A stretch of 64,000 nt of DNA from Diphasiastrum complanatum (Eukaryota > Streptophyta > Lycopodiopsida > Lycopodiales > Lycopodiaceae), in the NCBI GenBank assembly GCA_029204225.1, contig CM055092.1:21105669-21169668 (forward strand). The letters are read 5' to 3'. This document shows positions 47,318 to 57,960 of the stretch, one piece after another; position 1 is the stretch's first letter, and each line of letters starts with the position of its first letter. The position numbers and the translations under genes were made by a program. The notes under the pieces are model-generated. The model saw only the letters and a program-made list of their open reading frames with translations. It was not told the origin of the DNA and searched no databases.

Positions 47318-48163
47318 TCTTAGAAGAAAAAAATTAACAAAAAATAGTTTGAACAAAAGCAAAGGGGATGAAATAAAAAAAATTTGCGATAAAAGGACGC
47401 TTGAGATCGATACCAAAATTGAATATCGGTTTCGAGCGCAAGATATACATATAATATTTTAAGAAACGAGATGCGCGTTCGAAAGCGATATTGGACTACC
47501 AGCGGTATCGGTCTCGAGCGCACTGTGAGAGGGCGGACGCTTGAAGGTGAGAGAGCACGCTTGAGAGCGATATTGGGAGCGAAAACCGAAAATTCTACGA
47601 AAAAAAATAAAAATTTTGAGGACTTACATATACGATATTTTTGCACATGTGAAAAGACGGCCGAGACACGTGTCATCAGCTAATTGGTCCACGTAGAATA
47701 TCCGTACTGACAATGATGACTCAATTATGAGCCCACGTGGGCTGGGACACGTGCACAAATCCGTTTTCGACGCGTGTCATTCTCGCACGTGACAGATGTC
47801 AGATCAATCATTCTTTGTACAACGTATTAATTTTGACCAATCATACGTCAACACGTGTTCCTCGCTACTCCTCCACACGTGCAAAATTCTTTCATGAATA
47901 TGTCATTTTTGGCTCGGATTTTCACGCAAATTTATAATTTCTTGGCCGGATATTGATTTCAAGCGCGTCGTTTGCACTGATTACCCTCCGTTGACTTACT
48001 TGCGCTTGGAACCGATACTGTCTCGTCCGGTATCGTATTTAAGCGCGCATTGCATCTCCTTTTCTTTGTGCTCTGTGTTCACGTGCTCGAATCCAATACT
48101 CTAATTTCTAATATCTCTTTCGAGCGCACATAACCCACTACCTTTTCTTCTTCTGATAAATTT
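47318..48163. promoter_or_regulatory. Shared divergent promoter region of genes B and C
   Basis: This region separates two divergently oriented genes. It holds about nine copies of a TCGAGCGC / AAGCGC motif on both strands (near 47400, 47435, 47470, 47510, 47552, 47960, 48002, 48038 and 48122), often beside CGATA. Seven or more ACGTG cores also occur, including GACACGTGTC at 47657 and GCCCACGTGGGC at 47731. TATTTAAGCGC near 48037 is TATA-like for gene C. G-boxes are classical plant promoter elements; the GAGCGC array could instead be transposon subterminal repeats. Confidence 0.55.
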
Positions 48164-49076
48164 TTGATCACTTTGCCTACTTATATTATAGACAATAATT
48201 CTTTTTTGACAATATCGGATATATCGGATCTTTTTGACTTCACTGAAGCTGAGACTCTTTGCATTTTGAACAAAGAGCTTGATGAATTTTCGGATATAAT
48301 TGATTTTGATGATGATGATCTTCTCCTTGGTCTTGATGATGTACATAATGATAAGTTTTATTCAGGAAAAGATTGCTTGAAAATGGCTGTGGAGAAAATG
48401 CGCAACAAAGAAGATGATCTACCTTCTGGGCTTAGAATCCAAAGTCAACTTGGTTCTCCACAACCAACTGTCTATTCAGCAACAATATTGACATCAAAAG
48501 GTGGACATAATATTGATGGAGAGACAGTAATCAGGGAAGACAAAACCGAATGCGTAAGTTTTTGTATCTTATTACGTACTAGTAGATTCGTTATGTCAGA
48601 TTATACAATGGAGCTTACTTTGTTTTTTATCATTTCAGAAAACAATTTTCCTTGATGATTTCACAATTCGTCGAGGAGGGTAGAGATCTTCTGCTGGAGA
48701 ATTTTCAAGAGATCATGCACTAGGGCACTATCTGAAGTTTTTCAAGAATAATGAGATAAGTGTTGTCCATTCAAAGTTTCATCAACATGGTGAAACTATG
48801 ATTTTGGCAATCAAGGCAGTGTCTCATTTTCTTGGAGGACATAATTTCAATAAGCTGCATAAAATAATTTTGGAAAAGAAAACCATTGCGGTTAATATTT
48901 TAGGATATGGACCAGTGAATTCCCTGTTCAGATCATCTCATTTTGCATTGTATGCTACTTACATTGATCTGAGTAAGCATGAAAACTATGAGCTGTTGGA
49001 TCCATACGAAAGAAAAAAATTGTTGCATGATTCTAAGTTGCAACTTTCATTGGAGAAAATATTGGAAGCAGAGTAG
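48164..49076 (+). pseudogene. Gene C: acidic unidentified protein, two exons
   Basis: Exon 1 (about 48164-48553) encodes an acidic stretch (DIIDFDDDDLLLGLDD) and ends at a perfect GTAAGT donor. An 85-bp intron (48554-48638, CATTTCAG acceptor) is followed by exon 2 in the same phase, to TAG at 49076. Only one internal stop is seen (TAG near 48681, after RRGG). No ATG precedes residue KMAVEKM in this frame, so an upstream exon or a lost start is likely. Exon 2 has FFKNNEISVVHSKFHQHG and a helical C-terminus. No family recognised. It ends 11 bp from the end of gene D. Confidence 0.55.
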
Positions 49077-49087
49077 ATACTGCTGAA

Positions 49088-50527
49088 TTATACTTTGTAA
49101 ATATTTTTATTTAATATACAAAATTTTATTGTGTGTCTATGGCCTACTGGCTTGTATAAATTTGCATGTTTTTTGAAATTTTTTATAATTCGTCGATTTT
49201 GTATTATGACGAATTTGGATTCTTCTGTAAAACCATTGAAAAAGTTGCAGTATATAACTGTTTTTTGTGCTAGTCCCACCATGTTGTGTACTTTTATGAA
49301 ATGCTGCTCTTGCTTGCCAATGAGATTTTTCCATTCCTTGCGATGACCATATGCTAAGACTTCCACTATTTCTTGCAAATAATGTCGAATGATGTCGTGA
49401 TATGTGCTGCATGTCATAAAAACATAATCTAAATCAATACCAAAAGTATCTAATTTAATTGCACATATTTGTCTATCGTAGTGTAAAATCAAAATCTTAC
49501 CATATAATGTGTTATATGATCAACACCCTATGCACTTTGAACTGCGTCCACAAATTCATTGGTTGTTTTCTGTATTATTTGTACATCAGTATTTGAAAAT
49601 TTATCTTTTCTCAAGTATTTCACTTTGTGTATACGAGTAGAACCTTCTTCTTCGAAATCTTGAGTTGTTGCAATAATTTCTTTCCAAACCGTGTATTGAA
49701 CCTTGGATTGTTTGCGAGAATAATTTGATAAAAATCTTCGAGCTGTAGATCCTCCAATGCTTGGCTTGCATGGAATATTTCCTGTTTTACCTTATAGCTT
49801 GTCATCTTTTTTTATTTTAATGTGGCCTTTATGTAAGCCCGCTTTGGACAACACATCCTCTAATTTGGAAATAGCTTCCTTGCAGAGGCCTCTGGCTCGG
49901 AATTCCATGCAAACAAGATGTGAAGATATATTATTTGTTCTATAATACGCACCTCTGCATGCAATGTACAGATATGAACATTTCGTAGAGAAATAGGTAG
50001 TACAGGTTTCCAATTAGGATCTTCTCGATCTCTTGATATTCATGTACTCCTTGTCATGCCTTTTGCTTTTTTCATGCAATACAAACAAGGGTGTTTAGAG
50101 TTAGCGCCATGAGATATATTGAACATACATTTTAATGTCTTCAGATCTCCTGCTAAATGCCATTCAATGTTGAAAGTGCCAATTTCAGGAATATTGACTG
50201 GAACTCCCTCCATGTGATTTTTTATGGTGGCAGGATATGATGTTCTATTAAATATCTATGAGAGAATGTCATGGTCTTCTTTCAACACCTATAAGAGAAT
50301 ACAAAAACGTGATTAGCCTCATAATATTAACACAGAGAAAATTTCCCAAATGAAATCCATATTCAAATGATTATCCCTATTTATTATGCGAAGGAGCTGC
50401 TATACTTGAAATGCTACCAACTACCAGATATCATTTTCTGATTGAACACTGAAATTGAGGCCTTCTGAGTCTTCTGAATTTGAAAGTGCTCCATTCGTGA
50501 TCGTGAGACTGACTCTTTCCATCAATA
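49088..50527 (-). pseudogene. Gene D: transposase-like protein, copy 1
   Basis: Reads right to left. Positions 50527-49951 match 62649-63223 in reverse complement, including an intron of about 115 bp ending TCTCTTATAG. The conserved part has MERVSLTI, then NIEWHLAGDLKTLKCMF and GANSKHPCLYC. This resembles, from memory of the pattern only, a widespread eukaryotic family of uncharacterised, probably transposon-encoded proteins with a GD.K.L...L....A....C.WC block. Downstream pieces (49620-49805; 49088-49492) continue the protein in other frames. Relative to copy 2, two Trp codons became TAG and one Gly codon became TGA. The 5' part is missing beyond 50527. Confidence 0.55.
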
Positions 50528-52440
50528 TGGGCCTTTGTTGTTTTTGTTGACAAAGTAAGTCAGTACTCCAAGATAATGAAATGTACCACTAAGGAGCATC
50601 AAAGGCATCAATTTTTTTAAAGTGTCAAACCAATTATTGGGAAGACTTCAAAATATAGAGCGCAGTTATTTATTATTTGACTTTGATTTGAGTTGATGTG
50701 GATGAGATTTTCAGCTTTGAATATAGTCCCAAAAACAACAACCCCATAAAAAATCCCAACAACAATACTTAGGCCCATCTTAGAGAAAAACTTAAAGAAT
50801 GACCTAAAAGGAGCCCAAACTTTATCATGCTTATCCTTGTTTAAACAAGCTCGTTAAATATAACTTGTTGTTAATAGAATCACAATTTGACCCAATTTAT
50901 GTTTGATTATCAAATAATAGCCTTTTACATCATGTAAAAAACCTGCATTCTTTAAATCTTGTCATTTTTTAAAGAGTATTACTCATAAAAAGGTCTACAT
51001 TATTCTATAGAAAATTTAACATTGATTTTTGATAAACAATGCCATGTCCATTCTTACACTGTGTATATCCAACGACAAGTCTCCATCCCTTTGCTTGGAT
51101 ACTAGAGTTTGCTAAAACATTTGCTATGCTAGGCATAGCAATTTATTTTTTCTATCGGCATAGAAGAATCTTTTTGTTTATAGAAATTTTTTTTATAGTG
51201 TAATTTAAAGATTTTTGTGAAACCTATGCTAAGCATAGTTGACTTTTGAAAAACAAGATTCACCGATTCACCTACGCTGAGCATAGGTGAAAACCTTTTG
51301 CTCTCGCAGGAGCTCGCGGAACAATCTCTCCGGGAGTTCGACAATATGACCACCGTTCAGCAAAGAGACTGCGCGAGCAAAGGTGAAGGCAGGTGAGGAC
51401 GGTTGGAACGTGTAGCTCTGGACTACACCACAGACTCTGAGTGAAGAAATCGCACGGAGATTTTCAAAGGGCGAGAGCAAATCAAGTATTTCTTGACTCG
51501 AAAATGGGAGCAGGAGATGGCGGGGGCAGTGGTATCTCAGCGACGGGCAACAAAATAGAATTCATACTCAATACACTCAGGAAAATAAGAGGCAGTAGAT
51601 GAAAATCGGATTAGAACATGCATTCAAATGTGTTTCTGCCAGCGCTGAAAGTATAATAGTAATCTTTGATGAGTTCCTCATTTTCTAAGAGGAGAGCCTG
51701 CAGTTGTGGGTAAATATGGCGACTGCAACCATGGCAGTGATCCATGACAGAAGGTATGTTGCACATCCCACTAGCGCTCGTCAGAAGCTCTGAAAATTAG
51801 AATGTTGTAGAAACGCTCTGGTCTCATTGAAGCCAGTAGAGGTAGGGCTTCAATTGAAATAATGGCTCAGATGTGCGTTCCCCACAGATAGTAATGGAGT
51901 CTCTTTGGCCAGCGCTCATGTATCGGACACACGGCAATGAGCTCTGGGAGTTCGATGATACGGGTTTGATAAAACCACGAGACATGAGCGCTAATGACAT
52001 CCCCATTCAAGCCTCAGATAGACGCTATTTTGCGCCTGCACCATGATTTCTGGTGAATTTCCTCTTAGAATCTTGGACGTATCCACCTTCAGTCAAAGGT
52101 CTAGGCATCCTTTTGTTAACAATCATAAGCTCAATGATTACGCAGTTCATGTTTCTACTTTGTAAGCTCGGTTTTCTTTGTTAGTAGGGCTTAGTGCTTA
52201 GGTTAAAGCATGAAAATTCAAAACCGTCCTGATGTCGTGTTGCCCTTGGCCAATATGGCTATCTTAGTGTTGAGATGTAACTAGAGTATTACTTGAAAGA
52301 GTACAGCAGCCATTTCTTACTGCAATGCAAATAAAGAAAGTCTGTTTTTGTTTGAAACGCAAAGCCTCTTGTCTTTGAGATTATGCTTTGTATTCGTTTG
52401 ATCTGAGTCTTTTGTTTTGAGAGAGTCTCAAATTTTAAAA
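50528..52440. other. Unannotated spacer with short repeats
   Basis: No gene recognised. Variants of a small palindromic phrase, GCTAGGCATAGC, CTATGCTAAGCATAG and CTACGCTGAGCATAG, occur between 51127 and 51290. Minus-strand open frames at 51268-51480 and 51824-52006 have no recognisable motif. Confidence 0.35.
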
Positions 52441-53166
52441 CCCCTAATCAAAAAAAAAATGTTGGTACTAATATGAGGATCAAGATTGATATAATCTTAA
52501 GTGATACATTTTTCACAAAATTTTTAGTTGTATCTTGTACACATTTTTCAATACAATCAATTTTAGGTGTTAATATTTTAGTCATCATTATTACTCATAA
52601 ATAGATTAAATATGTGTATTAAAAAAAAATTCAGCAAATAGATTGATTTTAAAATTTTTAAACTGTTTAAATCACTTATATTTTGAATTGTTTCTCCAAA
52701 AAGTAAAGTTTGAAAGTTTGAAAATTGGAAAATATTCTTAAAAAATATTAATCAAGAATTTGTTCACATTTGAAATTTAATTCTAAAATAAAAAATATAT
52801 ATAATAGCTTATGTTTTTTCATATTCACTTTCAAAGAATTTGCCAAGTGTTGGTCAAGTGATAGTCAAATGATAGAGAAAATCATAACAAAATGAAACTT
52901 TATTAACTTATAATTAATTTTCATAAATTTGACATTCAATATTTTGGCAAAATTTCAAACACTTTTCAACTTTTTGAACGGGTGTCTAGGTCATTTCTCT
53001 TTTTTTTGGGTCATGTGTTATACCTTGTCTAAACTCCGTTTAGTGTGTTCTGGGCCTCACAAAGATATTAGTTGCTTTCGGGTCACGTCCAGTATGACGT
53101 GAACATCTTGTTTCACTAGAGTACCGTGTATCCAAGACTAGGAGTATACAGAATCCTATGTACTGG
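52441..53166. other. AT-rich spacer
   Basis: Very AT-rich, no coding potential seen. The last roughly 60 bp before 53167 may still belong to the copia relic. Confidence 0.4.
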
Positions 53167-53922
53167 TCATGGACATAACATGAACCTTGGTGGTTGGTCC
53201 ATATAGACCTCTTCATTCAACTCGCCATGTAGGAAGGCGGTCTTTTTATCCATTATGTGGATCTTGAGACTATACACTGCTGCATATGAAAATAGTAGGC
53301 GTAAGGATGAATGCTTTATGACTGGAGAAAAGGTTTCAGTATAGTCAACACCATACTTTTGAGAGAAACCTTTTGCCACCAATCTGGCCTTGTATTTTGA
53401 TACGTCAGATCCATACTTGTATTTGAAAATACGTTTGCACTTTACAGTTTTCTTGTCTGTTGGTAATGGCTCCAGATTCCAAACATTGTTCTGCTCCATG
53501 GAATTCATCTCGTCTTCCATCACTTTAATCCACTTGTCCTTATCTAGACAACTGATAGCTTTCTCATATGTTTGAGGTTCTCCTCCAAATCCACAGAACT
53601 CCTCTGATATAGAGGCTGAGCTATCAAGTACAAATCTGACAGGTGCTCTTCTTTTTCTCGTGGATCTTCTTGGAGAGTCCGCAGTCAGATTGATGGCCTT
53701 GCCTTTGTCAAGTTTCTTGCTGACTGCTGAATTGTGGTGAGTAGCAGGTGTCCTGGGTACAGGATGTGTGCCTTGCTGCTCGTCGTCTGAACAGTCACTC
53801 TGTCCATCTGAAATTTGAGCATCTTGTTCCGGATGCTCAGGGTCCGCTCCCTCCGTAGATGTTGGCAGGTCATAGTAGCCTCTGGTCAAGATTTCGTACC
53901 CAACTGGATCTCCGTCTGCCAT
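53167..53922 (-). pseudogene. Copia pol fragment of a different lineage
   Basis: An open 251-codon stretch carries the integrase-to-reverse-transcriptase linker (RRSTRKRRAPVRF) and the N-terminal reverse transcriptase block: EPQTYEKAISC, W..LEPLPTDKKTVKCKR, YKARLVAKGFSQKYGVDYTE, LHGELNEEVYMDQPP. It is truncated before the YVDD motif. Wording differs clearly from copia-1 to copia-4 and is closer to Tnt1/Tork-type elements. No LTR is visible nearby. Confidence 0.85.
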
Positions 53923-54495
53923 TGTCTTTGACTCATCAAATCTGAATCAGATCCAACGCCTGGAAGAACAGCTCAAGCAATTACAAACTCTCTACATAAC
54001 TCCAAATTGAAAAAAATTTGAGAGACATGTTTCTATGGTCATATAATACTTTTAAAGTAGACAAACCCAAAAAATACTGTTAAAATCATGTATTATACAC
54101 TCATATATGATATTTCCAGTTTTGATGATCTTTTATCAACACTTAAAAGGGTAACTTTGAATGCACGTATCTATCTCTATAGATCTTCAAATTCAAATTT
54201 GTTTTTAAAGGCATGTTTCTATAATCATATAGGATTTTTAAGAGTAGACATGCTAAAAATTGAATGTAAGATTCACAACAATGTAGTCCCATATATGAAA
54301 ATATCGAAGTTTCATCAGTACCCCCACATGTTTGACACATCATATCTTACATATAAGTTGCTCAAAATGAAGGTCTCAAAATTTTTAGTCGGTAAATGTA
54401 TATATGAAGAACACGCATGTGAAAGGATTTGATGTGATTCATCATAGTTGAGACATGTGCTTTTTTGAATAAGTGCTTGAAATGCACACTTTTGT
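53923..54495. other. Spacer with a duplicated 40-bp phrase
   Basis: ACATGTTTCTATGGTCATATA near 54027 recurs with changes near 54213, both followed by AGTAGAC. No gene recognised. Confidence 0.4.
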
Positions 54496-55110
54496 GTGCA
54501 TTTTGTGATGACTCTAGTGTTAAATGGAACACCATTTACGTATTGGGGTCGAATGTACATGATCATGCCTAGTGGACACTTTTCCGAGACTGGTTTGTGC
54601 CTTTTTGCATTGAGTAGTATTGAGGTCCCTCTAATTAGTGTTGTGACATTGATGCCATATGCAGGACCTCAATACAATTGGGGTGATCGGCATGCTTTGT
54701 GTCGTCACTAATGGAAGATGCAAGTATATGGCTTGAATTCAAAATGCTTGTTCTTTAGAGGAGCAACACATGCAAGGAGGCAACATCTCAAGGGTATATA
54801 AGATTCTTCATCCTCATTTAGTGTTGGAGACAATAATCCTCGTAATGGTTGACGTAGACGACAAATGTCATACAACAGTCCTCACATAAAGCAATTACCA
54901 CGTCGTCTACGTCAGGGCTTAAAAGAGATGATGGAAATTGATGAGCGCATTAATCAAGAGACTAATGCATCTGAATCTAGCTCATCTAGATCTACCTCTT
55001 CGCAAACAATGTCCAACGATGAAAATGAGCTTCCAAATTTAGTCTGGATCATGTTAAATCTTTGCAACTCTATCATGAGATTTTGCATAAATTATGTGAA
55101 ACCAGATTGA
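54496..55110 (+). pseudogene. Possible hAT-type BED zinc finger fragment
   Basis: The reading YNWGDRHALCRH, then W..QVYGL..K.LFFRGATHARRQHLKGI, resembles the W.C.YC....GG.TR...HL pattern of BED fingers in hAT transposases, with damaged cysteines. A basic, acidic and Ser-rich stretch follows (LPRRLRQGLKEMMEIDERIN, then poly-Ser). Two stops separate the parts. No hAT catalytic domain is present downstream, so the assignment is tentative. Confidence 0.35.
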
Positions 55111-55279
55111 TGGCAGTTCATGCACTAGCAACTGAAAAAGATCGTCGCAAAGCATTGTCACATTCAAAACCTTCGTTGAGCATCAAGGAGTCATTATGAA
55201 CCTTTGTTGACCTGACAGATGGATTCAAAACAACAAAATTAGGTAAACCCTGAAAAAAGTCATTAATTGTAGTACTTGT

Positions 55280-56190
55280 AGAGTAGGCGAGAGTTGTGTG
55301 GAAGCTATTTCCATTGTACTGAAGATGCCTGTCAACTTTGGTCTAGCCAAACTAGCACTTTGTCTAATAGACCCACCAAATTTGCCTATATAAGGACCAA
55401 TTTCGATTCATTGATCACCACTGCTACTGGAGCCCTTGCAAAAAAATTTCACAACCAAAACTTTTTAAACCTTTCTACCAACAATCCGTGATACTTTCTC
55501 GCATGTCCTTTTTACTTGTCATCATGTCATCTATCGATTATGACTCCTCCATGTTTCCTACTTCACTTATGAAGAGAGATATGCTTGTAAGACATAATCT
55601 TGTGGGCCTGACTAGCACTGACAAAGTGGATGAGTGGATAATTATTGTCGAGCCTCGGCTCAAGGCAATGGGCATTTACTCCACTGTATTTTCAAACAAA
55701 ATCAGTATGACATTTATTGGAATGGCCTTCGGTACATGGGACAAAGGAGAAATTTATATCGCTTATAATGGAGTAGTGCACAAGGTGCACGTGATTGAGA
55801 CGGCCCTTGTTTCTGGCCCTAGGTCCACCAACCCCACTCATAAGGGTGCACAAAGTGCCATAAAATCTTTCCTCGATACTAGAATTCCTCTGGCCCAGAC
55901 AAACGATGGCTATCTCATTGAGGCCATTCGTGATTCGATTGTGCAGGCATCCGCAAACTTGCTAAACCAATTCGTAATGGTTAGCAATTTGCATAAAAAA
56001 CACATTCCATCCCAGACCCACAAAGAGTTTTCATAGGGGAGTGTCCAGTCTTATGATTGACATAAGACCATCCTCGAGGATTTGAATAGAGCTATTAAGC
56101 CTAACATAGAAACAATTTGCGGCTGGTTCTCTTCTTTCCTTGTTGGCGGCATCATTGTTGAAAAACAAGATAAAGGGATTTCATGCGGAT
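55280..56190 (+). pseudogene. Unidentified ORF family, copy 1
   Basis: A long open stretch (ATG at 55503, open to 56036) is preceded in another frame by coding-like sequence (55294-55490), with an A7 run at the likely frameshift. Its C-terminal part, NDGYLIEAIRDSIVQASANL to HKK, matches the minus-strand ORF at 63.7-64.0 kb (NNGYLIEAITELVIQTAAHL to HKD). After the stop at 56036 the similarity continues (LNRAIKPN versus LTSSIKPN). I do not recognise the family. A nucleocapsid- or Gag-like structural protein is possible but unproven. Confidence 0.5.
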
Positions 56191-56589
56191 AGTGAACTGG
56201 TAATTTATCCTTTCACCAAGTGAGTACATCTCAAATTTGTGATAGAATCCAGAGTGAGATTGTTTAACCCAACTCGCCTCCCTCGGTTCGACATCGAACT
56301 CAGCCACCATATCTAGACGCGCCAATTTTGTTTGCCGCCACTCTCTTTGACCTACCTATTCCCTGGTTGTGAAATTACACCACGCAACCTTGTGCACGGA
56401 AAATTCCGGTAGAAGTCATGTGAAATAAGCAATTAAAACTAAAATCTCATTTCAGAAATCATTAACATGGCCTATCACAAACAAGATTGAACCAATAATA
56501 AAAGCAAACAATTGATGTTTGGATTTCAAAATTTTCAAGATTGGTGAGTACAAAAAGAGAACTAGATCCTTCTTGTTTGTACACATTAC
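56191..56589. other. Spacer downstream of the EF-hand gene
   Basis: AT-rich; nothing recognised. Confidence 0.4.
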
Positions 56590-56755
56590 TAGCAGCAAAT
56601 TCTGCCTCAATCCCCTTTCATTCAGGAGCATAAAGGGAGATCAGTAGAGCTTAATTACATTACATGATGGATCACCTAGCAGCAAATTCTGCCTCAGTGC
56701 CCTTTAATTCAGCATAGAGGGAGATCAGTAGAGCTTAGTGATGGATCACCTGTAG
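56590..56755 (-). repeat. Tandem duplication in the 3' region of the EF-hand gene
   Basis: Two copies of about 80 bp, each running from AGCAGCAAATTCTGCCTCA to GATGGATCACCT, at about 56590-56676 and 56679-56750. They differ by small indels and lie within the probable 3' UTR. Confidence 0.85.
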
Positions 56756-56770
56756 CAGCAAAATGCTCAG

Positions 56771-57538
56771 CTAACCTTCTTGAAGCATCTGCTCAGAGCA
56801 ATTGTGGGTGTTGGTGCACATCATGTGCTTGAAATCCATAAAATCTACAAGCCCATCACCATCTCTGTCTACCCCTTTGATCATATGACGGCAGTCCACC
56901 ACATTCGTGCCTTCTGCAAATCCCATATTGCACATCATGTGCTGCAGCTCTTCTGCTGATATGAATCCATCTTTGTTCTTGTCAAATATCTGAAAAGTTT
57001 CTTTCAGATATTCTTCTTCTGGTTCTTCTAGATTTGAGACGTCTTTGCTATACAAGGCTAGAAACTCCTCCAAGTCCACGAAGCCGTTGCCATTCTTGTC
57101 CACTTCCATCACGATTGCCATGAGCTCTTGCTCACTCAAGTTAAGGCCCAGCTTTTCCAGGGATCTCCCAAGATCTTCTCTACTCAGCTTGCCATCTTTG
57201 TTCTCATCAAAAGCGTCAAAAACCCTTTGCAGCTCCTCAGTATCAGAGCTAAGTTCATCATCGGGAACCGAAAGGGAGCTCTCAATGGTTCGTAAGTTGC
57301 CTGAGCCGGGAATTGATGGGCCTTGGGTGGAACAGGTAGGTGATTTGGATGCCTCCGAGCAGATTGAATCACATGATTCATCTTCGCTGGACTCCTGCGA
57401 TGGCTGAGAGAGGGTGGGAGATTGTTGGGTTTGGGCGACAGGAGATGTACGAAATCCGAAATACCAATTGAAGTCGAACAGCGGTTCCAAAGAGGAAACC
57501 GGAATAGCAAGCTGCTGCAGATCAAGATCATCGGCCAT
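56771..57538 (-). CDS. Calmodulin-like EF-hand protein (CML type)
   Basis: Intronless 255-residue ORF from ATG at 57538 (context AGAGAATGGCC). The next in-frame codon upstream able to start is a GTG at 57574, which I discount. Residues 1-95 form a Ser/Glu-rich N-terminal extension containing a hydrophobic FDFNWYFGF motif. Four EF-hand loops follow: DENKDGKLSRED (111-122), DKNGNGFVDLEE (147-158), DKNKDGFISAEE (186-197) and DRDGDGLVDFMD (224-235). All keep the calcium ligands at positions 1, 3, 5 and 12, with Asp instead of Glu at position 12 in loops 1 and 4. Family knowledge: a calcium sensor that changes shape on binding and regulates partner proteins in cytosol or nucleus. This is the one intact host-type gene in the window. 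Confidence 0.93.
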   Translation of the reverse strand: MADDLDLQQLAIPVSSLEPLFDFNWYFGFRTSPVAQTQQSPTLSQPSQESSEDESCDSICSEASKSPTCSTQGPSIPGSGNLRTIESSLSVPDDELSSDTEELQRVFDAFDENKDGKLSREDLGRSLEKLGLNLSEQELMAIVMEVDKNGNGFVDLEEFLALYSKDVSNLEEPEEEYLKETFQIFDKNKDGFISAEELQHMMCNMGFAEGTNVVDCRHMIKGVDRDGDGLVDFMDFKHMMCTNTHNCSEQMLQEG

Positions 57539-57960
57539 TCTCTTCCTTGGCTTCCCAACAGATGAACTAAACACATAAACTGGATGATGCTACAAATACA
57601 GAATTGGTGAATGGGCGCTAAACACTCAAACTTGATGCTGAAAAAACAGAACTGGTGTGAATGGAATTGAATTTGCAACTACAATTAACCAGACTTACAA
57701 CTTTGCAGCAATGATCACAGGTATGCTAATGCAATCACAGAAAAGGAACCCACAAAATAATCTACACTGCACAGGAGGAGCAGTGTTGATGGGCAGGCAG
57801 CTGCTGTTGCTTCCTAGCCTGGAAAATGAGAGCGATGGTGTAGGATTTATGAATATGAGTAGAGATAGATAGTAGAGTATTAGAGAGAGAAGAATCAGCA
57901 GATATCTGTTTAAGGTCAAGATGATCCACTAGTTTATACTAAATAATTGGAGCTCCCAGA
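57539..57960 (-). promoter_or_regulatory. 5' UTR and promoter of the EF-hand gene
   Basis: On the minus strand a TATA-like AGTATAAACTAG lies near 57940, with pyrimidine-rich TTCTTCTCTCTCTAATAC near 57890. A GTAAGT near 57695 and TTTTTTCAG near 57640 could bound a short 5' UTR intron. An ATG at 57577, out of frame with the main ORF and overlapping it, would depress translation if retained in the transcript. Confidence 0.5.

Noticed and set aside
57184-57678. Overlapping ORF antisense-frame to the EF-hand gene
   Set aside because: It is a shadow of the real EF-hand frame on the same strand with no protein signature; kept only as a possible upstream ATG note.
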